DNA from: Actinokineospora baliensis
GTDB lineage: Bacteria; Actinomycetota; Actinomycetes; Mycobacteriales; Pseudonocardiaceae
Direction of reading: 5' to 3'
NCBI RefSeq assembly: GCF_016907695.1
Contig: NZ_JAFBCK010000001.1
Coordinates: forward strand, 6,808,001 to 6,872,000
Length of the DNA: 64,000 bases
The stretch's first letter is position 1; the number at the start of each line of letters is the position of its first letter. This document shows, one piece after another, positions 29,255-37,444 of the stretch. The translations under genes and the position numbers were made by a program. A model generated the notes under the pieces. The model searched no databases. It had not been told where the DNA came from and worked only from the letters and a program-made list of their open reading frames with translations.

Positions 29255-30850
29255 TCAGTACGTGAAGCGGGTGACCATTTCCTGGAGCCTGCCGCTGAGG
29301 CGGGTGAGCTCCGAGGTGGCTTGTTCGGCTTCGGTGACGCCGCGGGAGGTTTCGTCGGCGGCGCCCGCGACCTCGGTGATGGCGGAGGCGATGGCGTTGG
29401 TGCCGTTGGCGGCTTCCGAGACGCTGCGGCTGACCTCGTCGGAGGTGGCCGACTGCTCCTCGACGGCCACCGCGATGGCCGACTGGAACTGGTTGACCCG
29501 GTCGATGACCTGCACGATCTGCCCGATCGCGGCCACGGCGGCCTCGGTGTCGGCCTGGATCGCGGCGACCCGGCGGCCGATGTCCTCGGTGGCGCTGGCG
29601 GTCTCCTGGGCCAGGTCCTTGACCTCACCGGCGACGACGGCGAAGCCCTTGCCCGCGTCACCGGCGCGGGCGGCCTCGATGGTGGCGTTGAGCGCCAGCA
29701 GGTTGGTCTGCTCGGCGATGGAGCGGATGGTCTTGAGGACGTCGCCGATCTCGGCCGAGGAGGAGCCGAGGCGGGTGATGATGTCGTTGGTGTGCTGGGC
29801 GGTGGCGGTGGCCTCGGCGCCGACCTTGGCCGCCTCGGAGGTGTTCGCGGCGATCTCGCGGATGGAGGCGCCGAGTTCGTCGGCGGCGGCGGAGACGGTG
29901 CCGACGCTGTCGGACACGCGGCCCGCGGCGTTGGACACCTCACCGGCGCGGTGCGAGGTGGAGCCCGCGGCGTCGGTGAGCCTGCCGTTGGTGGCGGCGA
30001 GCCGGTCGGCGGACCCGGCCAGGCCGGAGGCGGACTCGGCGACGTCGGAGACGACGGTGCGGATCTCGTTGACCGCGTGGTGCAGCGCCCGGCCCATCTC
30101 GCCGATCTCGTCCTGCGAGCTCACGGACAGCTTCTGGGTGAGGTCGCCCGCGGCGACCCGGTTGGCGTAGTCCTGCAGGCCGCGGACCGGCCTGCGGATG
30201 CTGCGGGTCAGCAGCCAGCCGAGGGTGAGGGCCAGCAGCACGGCGGCAGCGATGACGCCGATGGTCAGCCAGCGGGAGGTGGCGGTCATGTCCGCGATCT
30301 CCTGGCGCTGGGTCTCGGCGTAGCGGACCAGCGCGTCGGTCAGGTTCGCGAAGTCGGCGGTGACCTTGGGCAGGTTCTGCTGGGCTTCCTGGTTGTACTT
30401 GACCTCGTTGGCGGTGTCACCGGCGGCGGTGGCGGCGCGGCGGTTCTTGTGCGAGGTCCAGAAGGTCTCGTTGTCGCTCTTGAGCTGGGTGAGCATCGGC
30501 TGCAGCTCGGCCGGGATGCTGCCGGCCAGCTTGGCGAAGGCGGCGTCGGTGTCGGCGAGCTGCTGGTCGCGGCCCTTGGCCAGGCTCTCCAGGGCGCCGG
30601 GGTCCTTGACGGTCTCCATGACCACGTCGGTGGTCAGCGCGGAGAGGTTGTTGGTCTGCACGGACTTGACGTCCACCAGCGGGGTGACGGTGTCCTCGGA
30701 GATCGAGGCGGCCCGGTCGCTGACGTTCGCCTGCTGGGTGAGGCTGAACACGCCGAGCGCGATGACGACGACGGCGAGCACGAGGAAAGCGCTGAACACC
30801 CGGGTGCCGACACTGCGCCGCAGCGGGTTGCGAGTCCCTGAATCAGCCAT
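29255..30850 (-). CDS. Methyl-accepting chemotaxis protein
   Basis: 531 residues. Membrane helix 1 at about 17-38, a helical extracellular sensor (four-helix-bundle type, about 40-190), helix 2 at about 195-215 followed by HAMP ([25 protein letters not shown]). The long cytoplasmic helical hairpin has its tip [23 protein letters not shown], the invariant receptor tip that binds CheA/CheW. Start ATG 30850 has GGGAGAGG 6 nt upstream. No cheA, cheW or flagellar gene is in this window. In non-motile actinomycetes such receptors may serve other signalling. Confidence 0.93.
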   Translation of the reverse strand: MADSGTRNPLRRSVGTRVFSAFLVLAVVVIALGVFSLTQQANVSDRAASISEDTVTPLVDVKSVQTNNLSALTTDVVMETVKDPGALESLAKGRDQQLADTDAAFAKLAGSIPAELQPMLTQLKSDNETFWTSHKNRRAATAAGDTANEVKYNQEAQQNLPKVTADFANLTDALVRYAETQRQEIADMTATSRWLTIGVIAAAVLLALTLGWLLTRSIRRPVRGLQDYANRVAAGDLTQKLSVSSQDEIGEMGRALHHAVNEIRTVVSDVAESASGLAGSADRLAATNGRLTDAAGSTSHRAGEVSNAAGRVSDSVGTVSAAADELGASIREIAANTSEAAKVGAEATATAQHTNDIITRLGSSSAEIGDVLKTIRSIAEQTNLLALNATIEAARAGDAGKGFAVVAGEVKDLAQETASATEDIGRRVAAIQADTEAAVAAIGQIVQVIDRVNQFQSAIAVAVEEQSATSDEVSRSVSEAANGTNAIASAITEVAGAADETSRGVTEAEQATSELTRLSGRLQEMVTRFTY

Positions 30851-30986
30851 GCGAGCCTCTCCCTGTCCGGTGCGCGGACGAGCCCGCGCCGACGGCGCCA
30901 CCGAGCACCGGTGGCACTCCTCAGGCGTGGTATCGGGCGGCGCGGGCCCGGGAGTAGGAGTTTCGCGTCACTTCACGCCGACGGGT

Positions 30987-31754
30987 TCAGCCGCCGGTGT
31001 CGGGGTCGATCTCGGCACCGAGCCGCAGCGCGTCGGCGCAGACCTTGTCGAGCTGGGGCTTGTCCGCCTTCGTGCCGACCGCTTTGCCGCCCGAGGGGGC
31101 GTAGTCGGCCTCGACGATGACCACGACGGTGCCGTTGAGCTGGGAGTCGTAGCCGTTGCTGACCGACTTGAGCGGGGCGGCTTTGACGACGCCCTCGCGG
31201 ACCAGGTCGTTGACGTTGCCGGTCTCGTCCTCGTTGGTGAGCGCGATGAGGCCCGCGGCCTTCTCCTTGTCGGCCATGTGCACGACCGACACCGAGACCA
31301 GCGCCTGCTTGCCGCCGACGTCGGCGGTGTACATGGCCTGGGTGACCTTGGTGCACTGGCCCGGCTGCGAGAGCAGCTGCTTGGTCTTGCCGTAGGCGTG
31401 CTGCTGGCAGTCGCTGTCGACCCTCGGTCGGGGGACATCCGGGTGGGCGACGAAGGTGTAGACGCCCGGGGCCTTCGGTCGGGTCTGCTCGGTGCTCGGG
31501 GTGGTCTGCTGGGTGCTCTCGCCCTGCACGTACCAGAACACGAATCCGGAGATCACGGCGATGGCGACCAGGCCCGCGATGCGCAACGCCCAGGTCAGCG
31601 CCGGGTTGCCGGTCGGGGCGGGTGCCTGCTCCTGGAAGCGGAACGGTTCGTCGGGGCGTCGGCCCGCTTGCACGCGCGGGATCCACTCGGTCTCCCCGGA
31701 GCGGTTGTACTGCTCGGGGGGCCAAGGCGGTCCGGGGCGCTGGGGATCCGACAC
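30987..31754 (-). CDS. Anchored extracellular protein of unknown function
   Basis: 255 residues. Pro-rich cytoplasmic N-terminus (about 1-50, no signal peptidase site), one membrane helix at about 53-76 (WALRIAGLVAIAVISGFVFWYV), a Ser/Thr linker and a 160-residue extracellular domain with two Cys (DSDCQQH, PGQCTKV) likely to form a disulfide. The domain has alternating strands (KQALVSVSVVHMA, GTVVVIVEADY). I do not recognise the family. The layout resembles the three genes at 34-37 kb but sequence similarity is not evident. Confidence 0.65.
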   Translation of the reverse strand: MSDPQRPGPPWPPEQYNRSGETEWIPRVQAGRRPDEPFRFQEQAPAPTGNPALTWALRIAGLVAIAVISGFVFWYVQGESTQQTTPSTEQTRPKAPGVYTFVAHPDVPRPRVDSDCQQHAYGKTKQLLSQPGQCTKVTQAMYTADVGGKQALVSVSVVHMADKEKAAGLIALTNEDETGNVNDLVREGVVKAAPLKSVSNGYDSQLNGTVVVIVEADYAPSGGKAVGTKADKPQLDKVCADALRLGAEIDPDTGG

Positions 31755-31802
31755 GAACGCTGACAGTAGTTGGTGTGGCCCGCCGGTGTCATTCGACCCG
31801 TT

Positions 31803-32834
31803 TCATCCGAGTCGTCCACGTCGGATTGCGGCGACCGCCACGTCGACGTCTTCGGCGGTGTTGTAGAGGTGGAAGGCGAGCCGGGTGCGGCCTGCCCGGT
31901 TGGCACAGCGAACACCCGCTTCCGCGAGTTGTTCGGCGGCACCGGGCAGGTCGAGGGCGACGATCGCGGAGCCCTGCGGTGGCAGGTCCAGCTGGGCTAA
32001 GAGGCTGTCGGCGAGCCCAACGACGTGGTCACGCACTGCGACCTGGTCGAGGCTAGCGAGCCACGGCAGCGCTGCGGCGGCGCCGACTTGGGAGAACCAG
32101 GCCGGGCCGATGTCGTAGGCGCGCGAACTGTCCGCTAGGCGCAGCGGCAGGCCATAGATCGAGTCCCACGGGTCTTCTCCGGCGTACCAGCCTGCGGCGA
32201 CGGGCCGGGTCCACTCGCGGGCCTGGGGGCGGACCGCGAGCCAAGAGGCGCCGCGCGGGGATACGAGCCACTTGTATCCGGCGCCGACGACCCAGTCGAC
32301 CCAGGTCAGGTCCATGGGGAGCCAGCCGAGGGCCTGGGTGACGTCGAGCAGGACGCGCGTTCCGGCGGCGCGCAGGCCCGGCAGGTCGGCGATCACCCCG
32401 TCCGCGGACTGCACGGCGCTGACGGCGACCAGGTCGTGGCCGGGGGCGTGGTCGACCAGGTCGGTGGGATCCACCTCGGTGACGGTGACGCCGCGGTGGC
32501 CTTGGGCGGCGAACGGGAAGGTCACACTGGTGAACTCGCCCCGGGCGGTGAGCACCCGGGTGCCGTCCGGCACAGCGGCGGCGACCATGGCGACGAGCTG
32601 CGAGACGCTCGCGCCGATGGCGACTTCGGCCGGGTCTGCCCCGACCAGGCCCGCCCACGCCGCGCGCGCGGTCGCGACGTGCGGGTCGAACACGGGCGGA
32701 GGGTCCTCGCCGCGTCCCCACCGCTCGACAGCGGCCCCGACGGCGGCGACCACGCGGGCGGGCGGCACGCCGATGCTCGCGGAGTTGAGGTACCCGGTCG
32801 GGACGTCGAACAGCTCTCCAAAGGCGGTGCGCAC
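31803..32834 (-). CDS. Class V aminotransferase-fold PLP enzyme
   Basis: 343 residues. The cysteine desulfurase/aminotransferase class V fold is shown by TGYLNSASIGVPP at the N-terminus, DVTQALGWLPMDL (the PLP-contact Asp) and the Schiff-base Lys in GAGYKWLVSPRG (about residue 195). No Cys-containing desulfurase loop is present, so an aminotransferase, lyase or kynureninase-like reaction is more likely. Start GTG 32834 lies only 24 bp from the divergent YjbQ start, with a -10 TACTGT 7 nt upstream. The specific substrate is unknown. Confidence 0.82.
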   Translation of the reverse strand: MRTAFGELFDVPTGYLNSASIGVPPARVVAAVGAAVERWGRGEDPPPVFDPHVATARAAWAGLVGADPAEVAIGASVSQLVAMVAAAVPDGTRVLTARGEFTSVTFPFAAQGHRGVTVTEVDPTDLVDHAPGHDLVAVSAVQSADGVIADLPGLRAAGTRVLLDVTQALGWLPMDLTWVDWVVGAGYKWLVSPRGASWLAVRPQAREWTRPVAAGWYAGEDPWDSIYGLPLRLADSSRAYDIGPAWFSQVGAAAALPWLASLDQVAVRDHVVGLADSLLAQLDLPPQGSAIVALDLPGAAEQLAEAGVRCANRAGRTRLAFHLYNTAEDVDVAVAAIRRGRLG

Positions 32835-32841
32835 GTCCAAA

Positions 32842-32851
32842 ACAGTACGGT
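32842..32851. promoter_or_regulatory. Overlapping divergent -10 boxes
   Basis: ACAGTACGGT contains TACGGT on the plus strand (32846-32851) and TACTGT on the minus strand (32847-32842). Each lies exactly 7 nt before a GTG start (32859 and 32834), so both genes would be leaderless and their promoters mutually exclusive. Confidence 0.6.
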
Positions 32852-32858
32852 GGGTGGG

Positions 32859-33269
32859 GTGCACAGCGAGGAGTTCGAGATCACGACCGGCGACACCGAG
32901 GTCGTCCACGACCTGACCGGCCGGTGCGCGGAGTTCTTGGCCGAGGCGGGCGCGGTGGACGGCTTGCTGCACGTCTGGGTCCCGCACGCCACCGCCGGGG
33001 TCGCGGTGCTGGAGACGGGCGCGGGCAGCGACGACGACCTGCTCGCCGCGTTGCGGGCGCTGCTGCCGAAGGACTTCGCCTGGCGGCACCGGCACGGCTC
33101 GCCCGGTCACGGCCGCGACCACGTGCTGCCCGCGCTGGTACCGCCGTACGCCAGCATCCCCGTCCTCAGTGGACGGATGATGCTGGGCACGTGGCAGTCG
33201 ATCTGCCTGGTGGACACCAATGTGGACAACCCGGTGCGCAAGGTCAGGCTGAGCTACTTGGCGGGCTGA
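32859..33269 (+). CDS. YjbQ family protein (UPF0047)
   Basis: 136 residues. The diagnostic C-terminal region SIPVLSGRMMLGTWQSICLVDTNVDNPVRKV and the central HVWVPHATAGVAVLETG and HRHGSPGHGRDHV (conserved His residues) identify YjbQ. Members have been linked to a secondary thiamine-phosphate synthase activity in vitro; the true role is unsettled. The end overlaps the convergent membrane gene by 16 nt. Confidence 0.88.
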   Translation: MHSEEFEITTGDTEVVHDLTGRCAEFLAEAGAVDGLLHVWVPHATAGVAVLETGAGSDDDLLAALRALLPKDFAWRHRHGSPGHGRDHVLPALVPPYASIPVLSGRMMLGTWQSICLVDTNVDNPVRKVRLSYLAG

Positions 33270-34210
33270 GCGGCCTTGCGCGCGTTCGGCAGGACGACCG
33301 CGACGAGTCCGGCCACGGCGATGCCGCCGAGCACGAGCAGGCCCAGCGTCACGTCCGGCGCGTCAGGCGTGCCCTGCAGGAGGCTGCGGAGCCCCTCGGC
33401 GGCGAACCGGAACGGCGTCCAGGACCACAAGAGCGCGCGGTAGGCCGGGTCGAGCATCTCCGGGACCTGCCCCGCCACCGCCGGGGCGATCAGGTAGAGC
33501 GGCCCGAGCAGGGCCATCGCGCGGATGCCGAGGTGGTGCAGCAGCGCGCCTTGCAGTGCGACGAAGGCGACCGCGGTGAGCAAGAGGTAGCCCAGGACGG
33601 CGAAGTCCAGCGGTAGCCCGGAATCCCACAGGGCCAGGAACCCCGCGACAACGGCGACCCCGGTGACGCTGACCCCCGCGATCAGCCCGATGCGGTGCGC
33701 GGGCTCGGCCTTCACGCCCAGCCTGCCGCCGAGCACCACGAGCCCGGCGCCCGCGACGAGCCCGCCGATCCACAGCAGCGCGGAAGCGGCCAGCGGCGCG
33801 GTCCGGCCCGCCGTGCTCGCCGGGGAGATCATCTCGGTGCGGACCTGGCCACCGAGTGCGGCGGCGGCCCCGGTGAGCACCTGCTGGGCGACCTGGGTGC
33901 CCTGCGGGTTGACCGCGCCGGACAGCACGATCGTCGCCCCGCCCGCGCCGAGTTCGAGCACGCCGTAGACCTCTTTGTCGGCCAGGGCCCGGCGAGCGCC
34001 GTCGGGGGTCTCGACCCGCCAGGCGACGGCCTCGCCACCGTGGGCGGCGATCTTCTCGGCCGCCGGGCGCAGCGGGTCGGCGGCCGCGACGGCGAGCGGG
34101 ACGCCGTCGGGGCGGGCGCTGGCCTGGCTGCCGAAGGTGAGCAGGCCGAGGACGGCGGCGACCGCGGCACCCACGACCGCGAGCAGGGCGACCAGGCGGG
34201 AGCTGGACAT
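33254..34210 (-). CDS. ABC-2-type membrane protein (YhgE/Pip-like)
   Basis: 318 residues. A first helix (about 5-25), an extracellular domain of about 125 residues with VYGVLELGAGGATIVLSGAVNPQG (typical of ABC-2/Pip-like extracellular domains) and five or six helices in the last 160 residues. No ATPase gene is adjacent. Start ATG 34210 has GGAG 7 nt before it; the alternative ATG 34228 lacks a ribosome binding site. A promoter (TTGACT, N18, TACCCT) and a palindrome lie just upstream. Role unknown; exporters of this group move peptides or drugs. Confidence 0.72.
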   Translation of the reverse strand: MSSSRLVALLAVVGAAVAAVLGLLTFGSQASARPDGVPLAVAAADPLRPAAEKIAAHGGEAVAWRVETPDGARRALADKEVYGVLELGAGGATIVLSGAVNPQGTQVAQQVLTGAAAALGGQVRTEMISPASTAGRTAPLAASALLWIGGLVAGAGLVVLGGRLGVKAEPAHRIGLIAGVSVTGVAVVAGFLALWDSGLPLDFAVLGYLLLTAVAFVALQGALLHHLGIRAMALLGPLYLIAPAVAGQVPEMLDPAYRALLWSWTPFRFAAEGLRSLLQGTPDAPDVTLGLLVLGGIAVAGLVAVVLPNARKAAQPAK

Positions 34211-34249
34211 CGGGTTCTCCGGATTCATCAGTCGTTGAATTACGCCGCC

Positions 34250-34289
34250 AGGGTAGGGCCCGCGCGGCACGGAAGTCAACGCGTGTTGA
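34250..34289 (-). promoter_or_regulatory. Promoter with TetR-like palindrome
   Basis: On the minus strand TTGACT (34279-34274) and TACCCT (34255-34250) are 18 bp apart, a good housekeeping-type promoter for the membrane gene at 34210. TCAAC-GCGT-GTTGA (34276-34289) is a perfect palindrome overlapping the -35 box and could be bound by a TetR-like repressor not encoded here. Confidence 0.45.
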
Positions 34290-34336
34290 AATCGACTGCC
34301 GGACCGACCCCGGTCCGGCTGGGCTACGGTCATCCG

Positions 34337-35044
34337 GTGCGCACCCAGCGGGCGGCCGTCGCGGCCCTCTCGCTCGCGGCGGCCGTGGCGGTCCTGGCCA
34401 CCGTCGCCGTCCTCAGATCGCACGAGGACGACCCGGACGCCCCGCACGTGACCGCAGTCCCGCCCACCAGGACCCGACCGGCCGCCCCCGCCTCCCCCAA
34501 CCTGCCCGGCTGGCAGGTCGTCGACGACGACGCGGCGGGCCTGCGCTACGAGGTGCCGTCGAACTGGGCGCTCGCCCCGGAGACCGAGACGCTGGAGTCG
34601 TCCTCCGGCGCGGTGCTCACCCACCTCGCGGACTTCGGGACCTACCTGTGCCAGGGCGCCGAGTACGGGCGGGCGTTCGCGGGCAGCGGGCGCGTCGACG
34701 GCGACCCCGCCGAGGTGGCCGCGGAGTTGGCGGCGGCCATCGCCGCCGACCAGTACAGCGACGGCAGCCAGACGGCGAAGGTGACGCTGTCGCGGCCGAC
34801 GCCGATCGTGCGGGACGGGGCCCGCGGCACGCTCATCAGGGCCGACGCGGAGGTGACCGCCGGTGAGGTCGCCGACCGGTGCGCCAGCACCAGGGGCGTG
34901 GTCACGGTCGTCGCGCTGGCCACCGCGGCGGGGACGGCGGTGGTGGTGCTCAGCGCCGACACCGACGACCGCGGCGACACCGCGCCCACCGCCTCCGGGG
35001 ACGACCTGCGCGGCATGGCCGACAGCGTCCGGCCCCGACGGTGA
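34337..35044 (+). CDS. Anchored extracellular protein, VPxxW family (paralogue 1)
   Basis: 235 residues. Short cytoplasmic start, one membrane helix (about 6-26), Pro-rich linker and an extracellular domain starting LRYEVPSNWALAPET. It ends DDLRGMADSVRPRR, closely like the ending ADLASIADSVRPL of the next gene. Two Cys (YLCQG, DRCAST) could form a disulfide. Start GTG 34337 has TACGGT (34325-34330) 6 nt upstream: leaderless. Function unknown. Confidence 0.72.
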   Translation: MRTQRAAVAALSLAAAVAVLATVAVLRSHEDDPDAPHVTAVPPTRTRPAAPASPNLPGWQVVDDDAAGLRYEVPSNWALAPETETLESSSGAVLTHLADFGTYLCQGAEYGRAFAGSGRVDGDPAEVAAELAAAIAADQYSDGSQTAKVTLSRPTPIVRDGARGTLIRADAEVTAGEVADRCASTRGVVTVVALATAAGTAVVVLSADTDDRGDTAPTASGDDLRGMADSVRPRR

Positions 35045-35090
35045 CCGGGTCAACGGCGGCGGGACTGTCCGACCGGTACTGTCGGCGCCC

Positions 35091-35891
35091 ATGACCTACC
35101 CCGGCGGCGACTACCAGGGCCTGGGCTTCTACCCGGGCCCACCCAAACCCGACCGGCGCAGGCTCGTGATCGTCCTGTCGGTGGTGGCAATCGTGCTGGT
35201 CGTGGGTGCGGTGACCGCGGTCGTGCTGCTGCAGCAGCAGTCCAGCACCCCGGCCCTGCCCCCGAGCAGCACGACGGCGACCACCACCACGGGCCCGACC
35301 TCGACGACCACCAGCCGCAAGACGACGACCACGACCACCACCAAGCGGGCGGGCCGAGTGATCGAGAACGACACGGCCAAGATCTCCTACGCCGTGCCGG
35401 ACACGTGGACACCGGTCGAGTCGGCGCAACCGATCACGCTGAAGTCGTTGCCGGGCGTGGCCATCGACCATCTGGTCGGGCTCACCCCCTACGACTGCGG
35501 CGGCAAGAACTACAGCCGCGGCGTCGTGGGCGGCGGCAAGGTCGCCAAGGGCGAGTTGGACCAGCGGGCCACCGAGATCGCGAAGGCGTTCGGCACCGAG
35601 TTCTACAACGGCGGCACGGCCGTGGACGTGGTCACGGGCACACCGAAGGCGATCACCGTGACCGGCGCGGACGACAAGCAGTACAAGGGTGTGCGCGTCG
35701 AGGCCGAGGTGACCAGCGCGGGCGACCAGTGCCTGGCAGGCAAGGGGAAGCTGGTGGTCGTGCTGCTCGACGACGGCACCGACCTGCGGCTGCTGGTGGT
35801 CAACGGCGACACCGAGGGCGGTCCGGCGACACCGCCGACGGCCAAGGACGCCGACCTGGCCTCGATCGCCGACAGCGTCCGGCCGCTCTGA
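35091..35891 (+). CDS. Anchored extracellular protein, VPxxW family (paralogue 2)
   Basis: 266 residues. Cytoplasmic 24 residues with a Gly/Pro/Tyr start, a helix at about 25-47, a Thr-rich linker (TTTTTTTKRAGR) and a domain beginning ISYAVPDTWTPVES, with Cys pair YDCGG/DQCLA at positions equal to those in paralogue 1. ATG 35091 has TACTGT (35077-35082) 8 nt upstream and no ribosome binding site. The Thr-rich linker suggests a surface-exposed stalk. Function unknown. Confidence 0.75.
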   Translation: MTYPGGDYQGLGFYPGPPKPDRRRLVIVLSVVAIVLVVGAVTAVVLLQQQSSTPALPPSSTTATTTTGPTSTTTSRKTTTTTTTKRAGRVIENDTAKISYAVPDTWTPVESAQPITLKSLPGVAIDHLVGLTPYDCGGKNYSRGVVGGGKVAKGELDQRATEIAKAFGTEFYNGGTAVDVVTGTPKAITVTGADDKQYKGVRVEAEVTSAGDQCLAGKGKLVVVLLDDGTDLRLLVVNGDTEGGPATPPTAKDADLASIADSVRPL

Positions 35892-35912
35892 CCGGCGTGC
35901 CACCATGGCCAG

Positions 35913-36617
35913 GTGACCGAAAAGACCACCCTGGTCCTGTGGGACGTTGACCAGACCCTCGTCGACTACAGCGGCACCGGGCACGCCTGGTACGGCCAGG
36001 CCCTGACCAGCGTGCTGGGGGTGGAGCTGGCGCACGTGCCCGCCTTCCCCGGCCGCACGGAGCGCTCGATCACCGTGGAGCTGCTGGAGGCGCACGGCGT
36101 CGACTGGACCGAGGAGCACGTCGAGCGGATGTTCGCCGAGCTCATCACCATCGCCACCGCCGCCCGCCCGGACCTGCCGTCGCTGGGGCGCGCGCTGCCG
36201 GGGGCGCCCCAGGTGCTCGCCGCGCTGGCCGAGCGGGCGGAGGTCGTGCAGTCGCTGGTCACGGGGAACCTGGTGGAGCTGGCCGACTGCAAGCTGGCCG
36301 CGTTCGACCTGCTGCCCCACGTCGACCTGGAGGTCGGCGGGTACGGCTCGGTGTCGGCCGACCGGCACGAGCTGGTCGCGGCGGCCACGCGGGCGGCGCA
36401 GGCCAAGTACGGCGCGGTGTTCGCGCCGCGCTCGGTCGTGGTGATCGGCGACACACCGCACGACGTGGCGGCGGCGCACCACCACGGGGCGGTCGGGGTG
36501 GCGGTCGCCACCGGGCGGTACTCGGTGGAGGAACTCGTGGCCTGCGGGGCGGACGTGGTGCTGACCGACCTGACCGACACCGACGCCGTCGTGGCGACGC
36601 TGCTGCGCACCACATGA
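35913..36617 (+). CDS. HAD-superfamily phosphatase
   Basis: 234 residues. Motif I is WDVDQTLVDYSG, with the nucleophile and acid Asp spaced D-x-D; Gln replaces the usual Gly in DxDGT, which is unusual though seen in the family. Motif II is SLVTGN, motif III Lys lies in RAAQAKYG, and motif IV is VVIGDTPHDV. A phosphoglycolate phosphatase-like substrate is likely. GTG start; end overlaps the next gene's ATG by 4 nt, so both are co-translated. Confidence 0.88.
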   Translation: MTEKTTLVLWDVDQTLVDYSGTGHAWYGQALTSVLGVELAHVPAFPGRTERSITVELLEAHGVDWTEEHVERMFAELITIATAARPDLPSLGRALPGAPQVLAALAERAEVVQSLVTGNLVELADCKLAAFDLLPHVDLEVGGYGSVSADRHELVAAATRAAQAKYGAVFAPRSVVVIGDTPHDVAAAHHHGAVGVAVATGRYSVEELVACGADVVLTDLTDTDAVVATLLRTT

Positions 36618-37444
36618 GCGAGCCCTACCAGGTGGACCCCCTGAGCGGGCGACCACTGGGGCACCAGAGCTTCGGGGCGTACCCGCCACCGCTCCCGCCA
36701 CCGCCACCACCGCGCGGGAACACGCGGTGGGTCGTGCTGCTCGCGGTGGTCCTGGCGTTGTTGGTCGGCGCCGTCGTCGCCGTTGTCGCGCTCGTCGACG
36801 ACTCCCCTGAGCCGGTAGCGGTCGCCGCACCCACCACGTCGCCGCCGCCCACGGTCAGCCTCCCGCAGCCGACGGGTGTCCGGGTGCCGTCCACCAGGCC
36901 CGGTTGGCAGGGCGTGCTGTCGGTGAAGGAACAGCTCGTCTACGACGTCCCGGAGGACTGGAAGGTCGAAAACCTCGGCACCGTGGTCGGCTTCAACGAC
37001 AACAACGGCAACGCGGTCGCCATCATGCACGGCGCGACGACCTACAAACCCGAGGTCTGCCCCGAGTCCCGAGGCTCCTACCGCGGCCACACCGGCTTCG
37101 TCTCGGTCGGCTCGACCGACCCAGAACGCGCCGCCCTCAACGGCGCCCGCCTCTTCGCCGACGCCGCCGCCCTCAACCCCGACGACACCAGAGCCCCCGT
37201 GGCCACCACACCCCCCACCCCCACCACCATCGCCAACGGCGTCGAGGCCATCTCCGCCACCGCCCGAGTAACCATCACCCACCCCAGCGACTGCCCCTCC
37301 CCCACAGTCCTGTTCACCTCAGTCGCCTTCCGCCACGGCACCTCCACAGCCCTCTTCATGATCTACATAGACGAAGGCGTCCCCGACGCCCTCAACCCGG
37401 CGATCATCGACCAGATCATCAAGACCATCCGCCCCCGCAGCTAG
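36614..37444 (+). CDS. Anchored extracellular protein, VPxxW family (paralogue 3)
   Basis: 276 residues. A Pro-rich cytoplasmic start (poly-Pro near 27-34), a membrane helix at about 39-62, a Pro/Thr linker and a domain starting LVYDVPEDWKVENLGTVVGF with Cys in PEVCPES and SDCPSP. It matches paralogues 1 and 2 in layout and in the Y-x-VP-x2-W motif, but its end (IIKTIRPRS) differs. Coupled to the HAD gene by ATGA. Its stop codon directly touches the stop of the convergent 1572-residue gene. Confidence 0.72.
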   Translation: MSEPYQVDPLSGRPLGHQSFGAYPPPLPPPPPPRGNTRWVVLLAVVLALLVGAVVAVVALVDDSPEPVAVAAPTTSPPPTVSLPQPTGVRVPSTRPGWQGVLSVKEQLVYDVPEDWKVENLGTVVGFNDNNGNAVAIMHGATTYKPEVCPESRGSYRGHTGFVSVGSTDPERAALNGARLFADAAALNPDDTRAPVATTPPTPTTIANGVEAISATARVTITHPSDCPSPTVLFTSVAFRHGTSTALFMIYIDEGVPDALNPAIIDQIIKTIRPRS

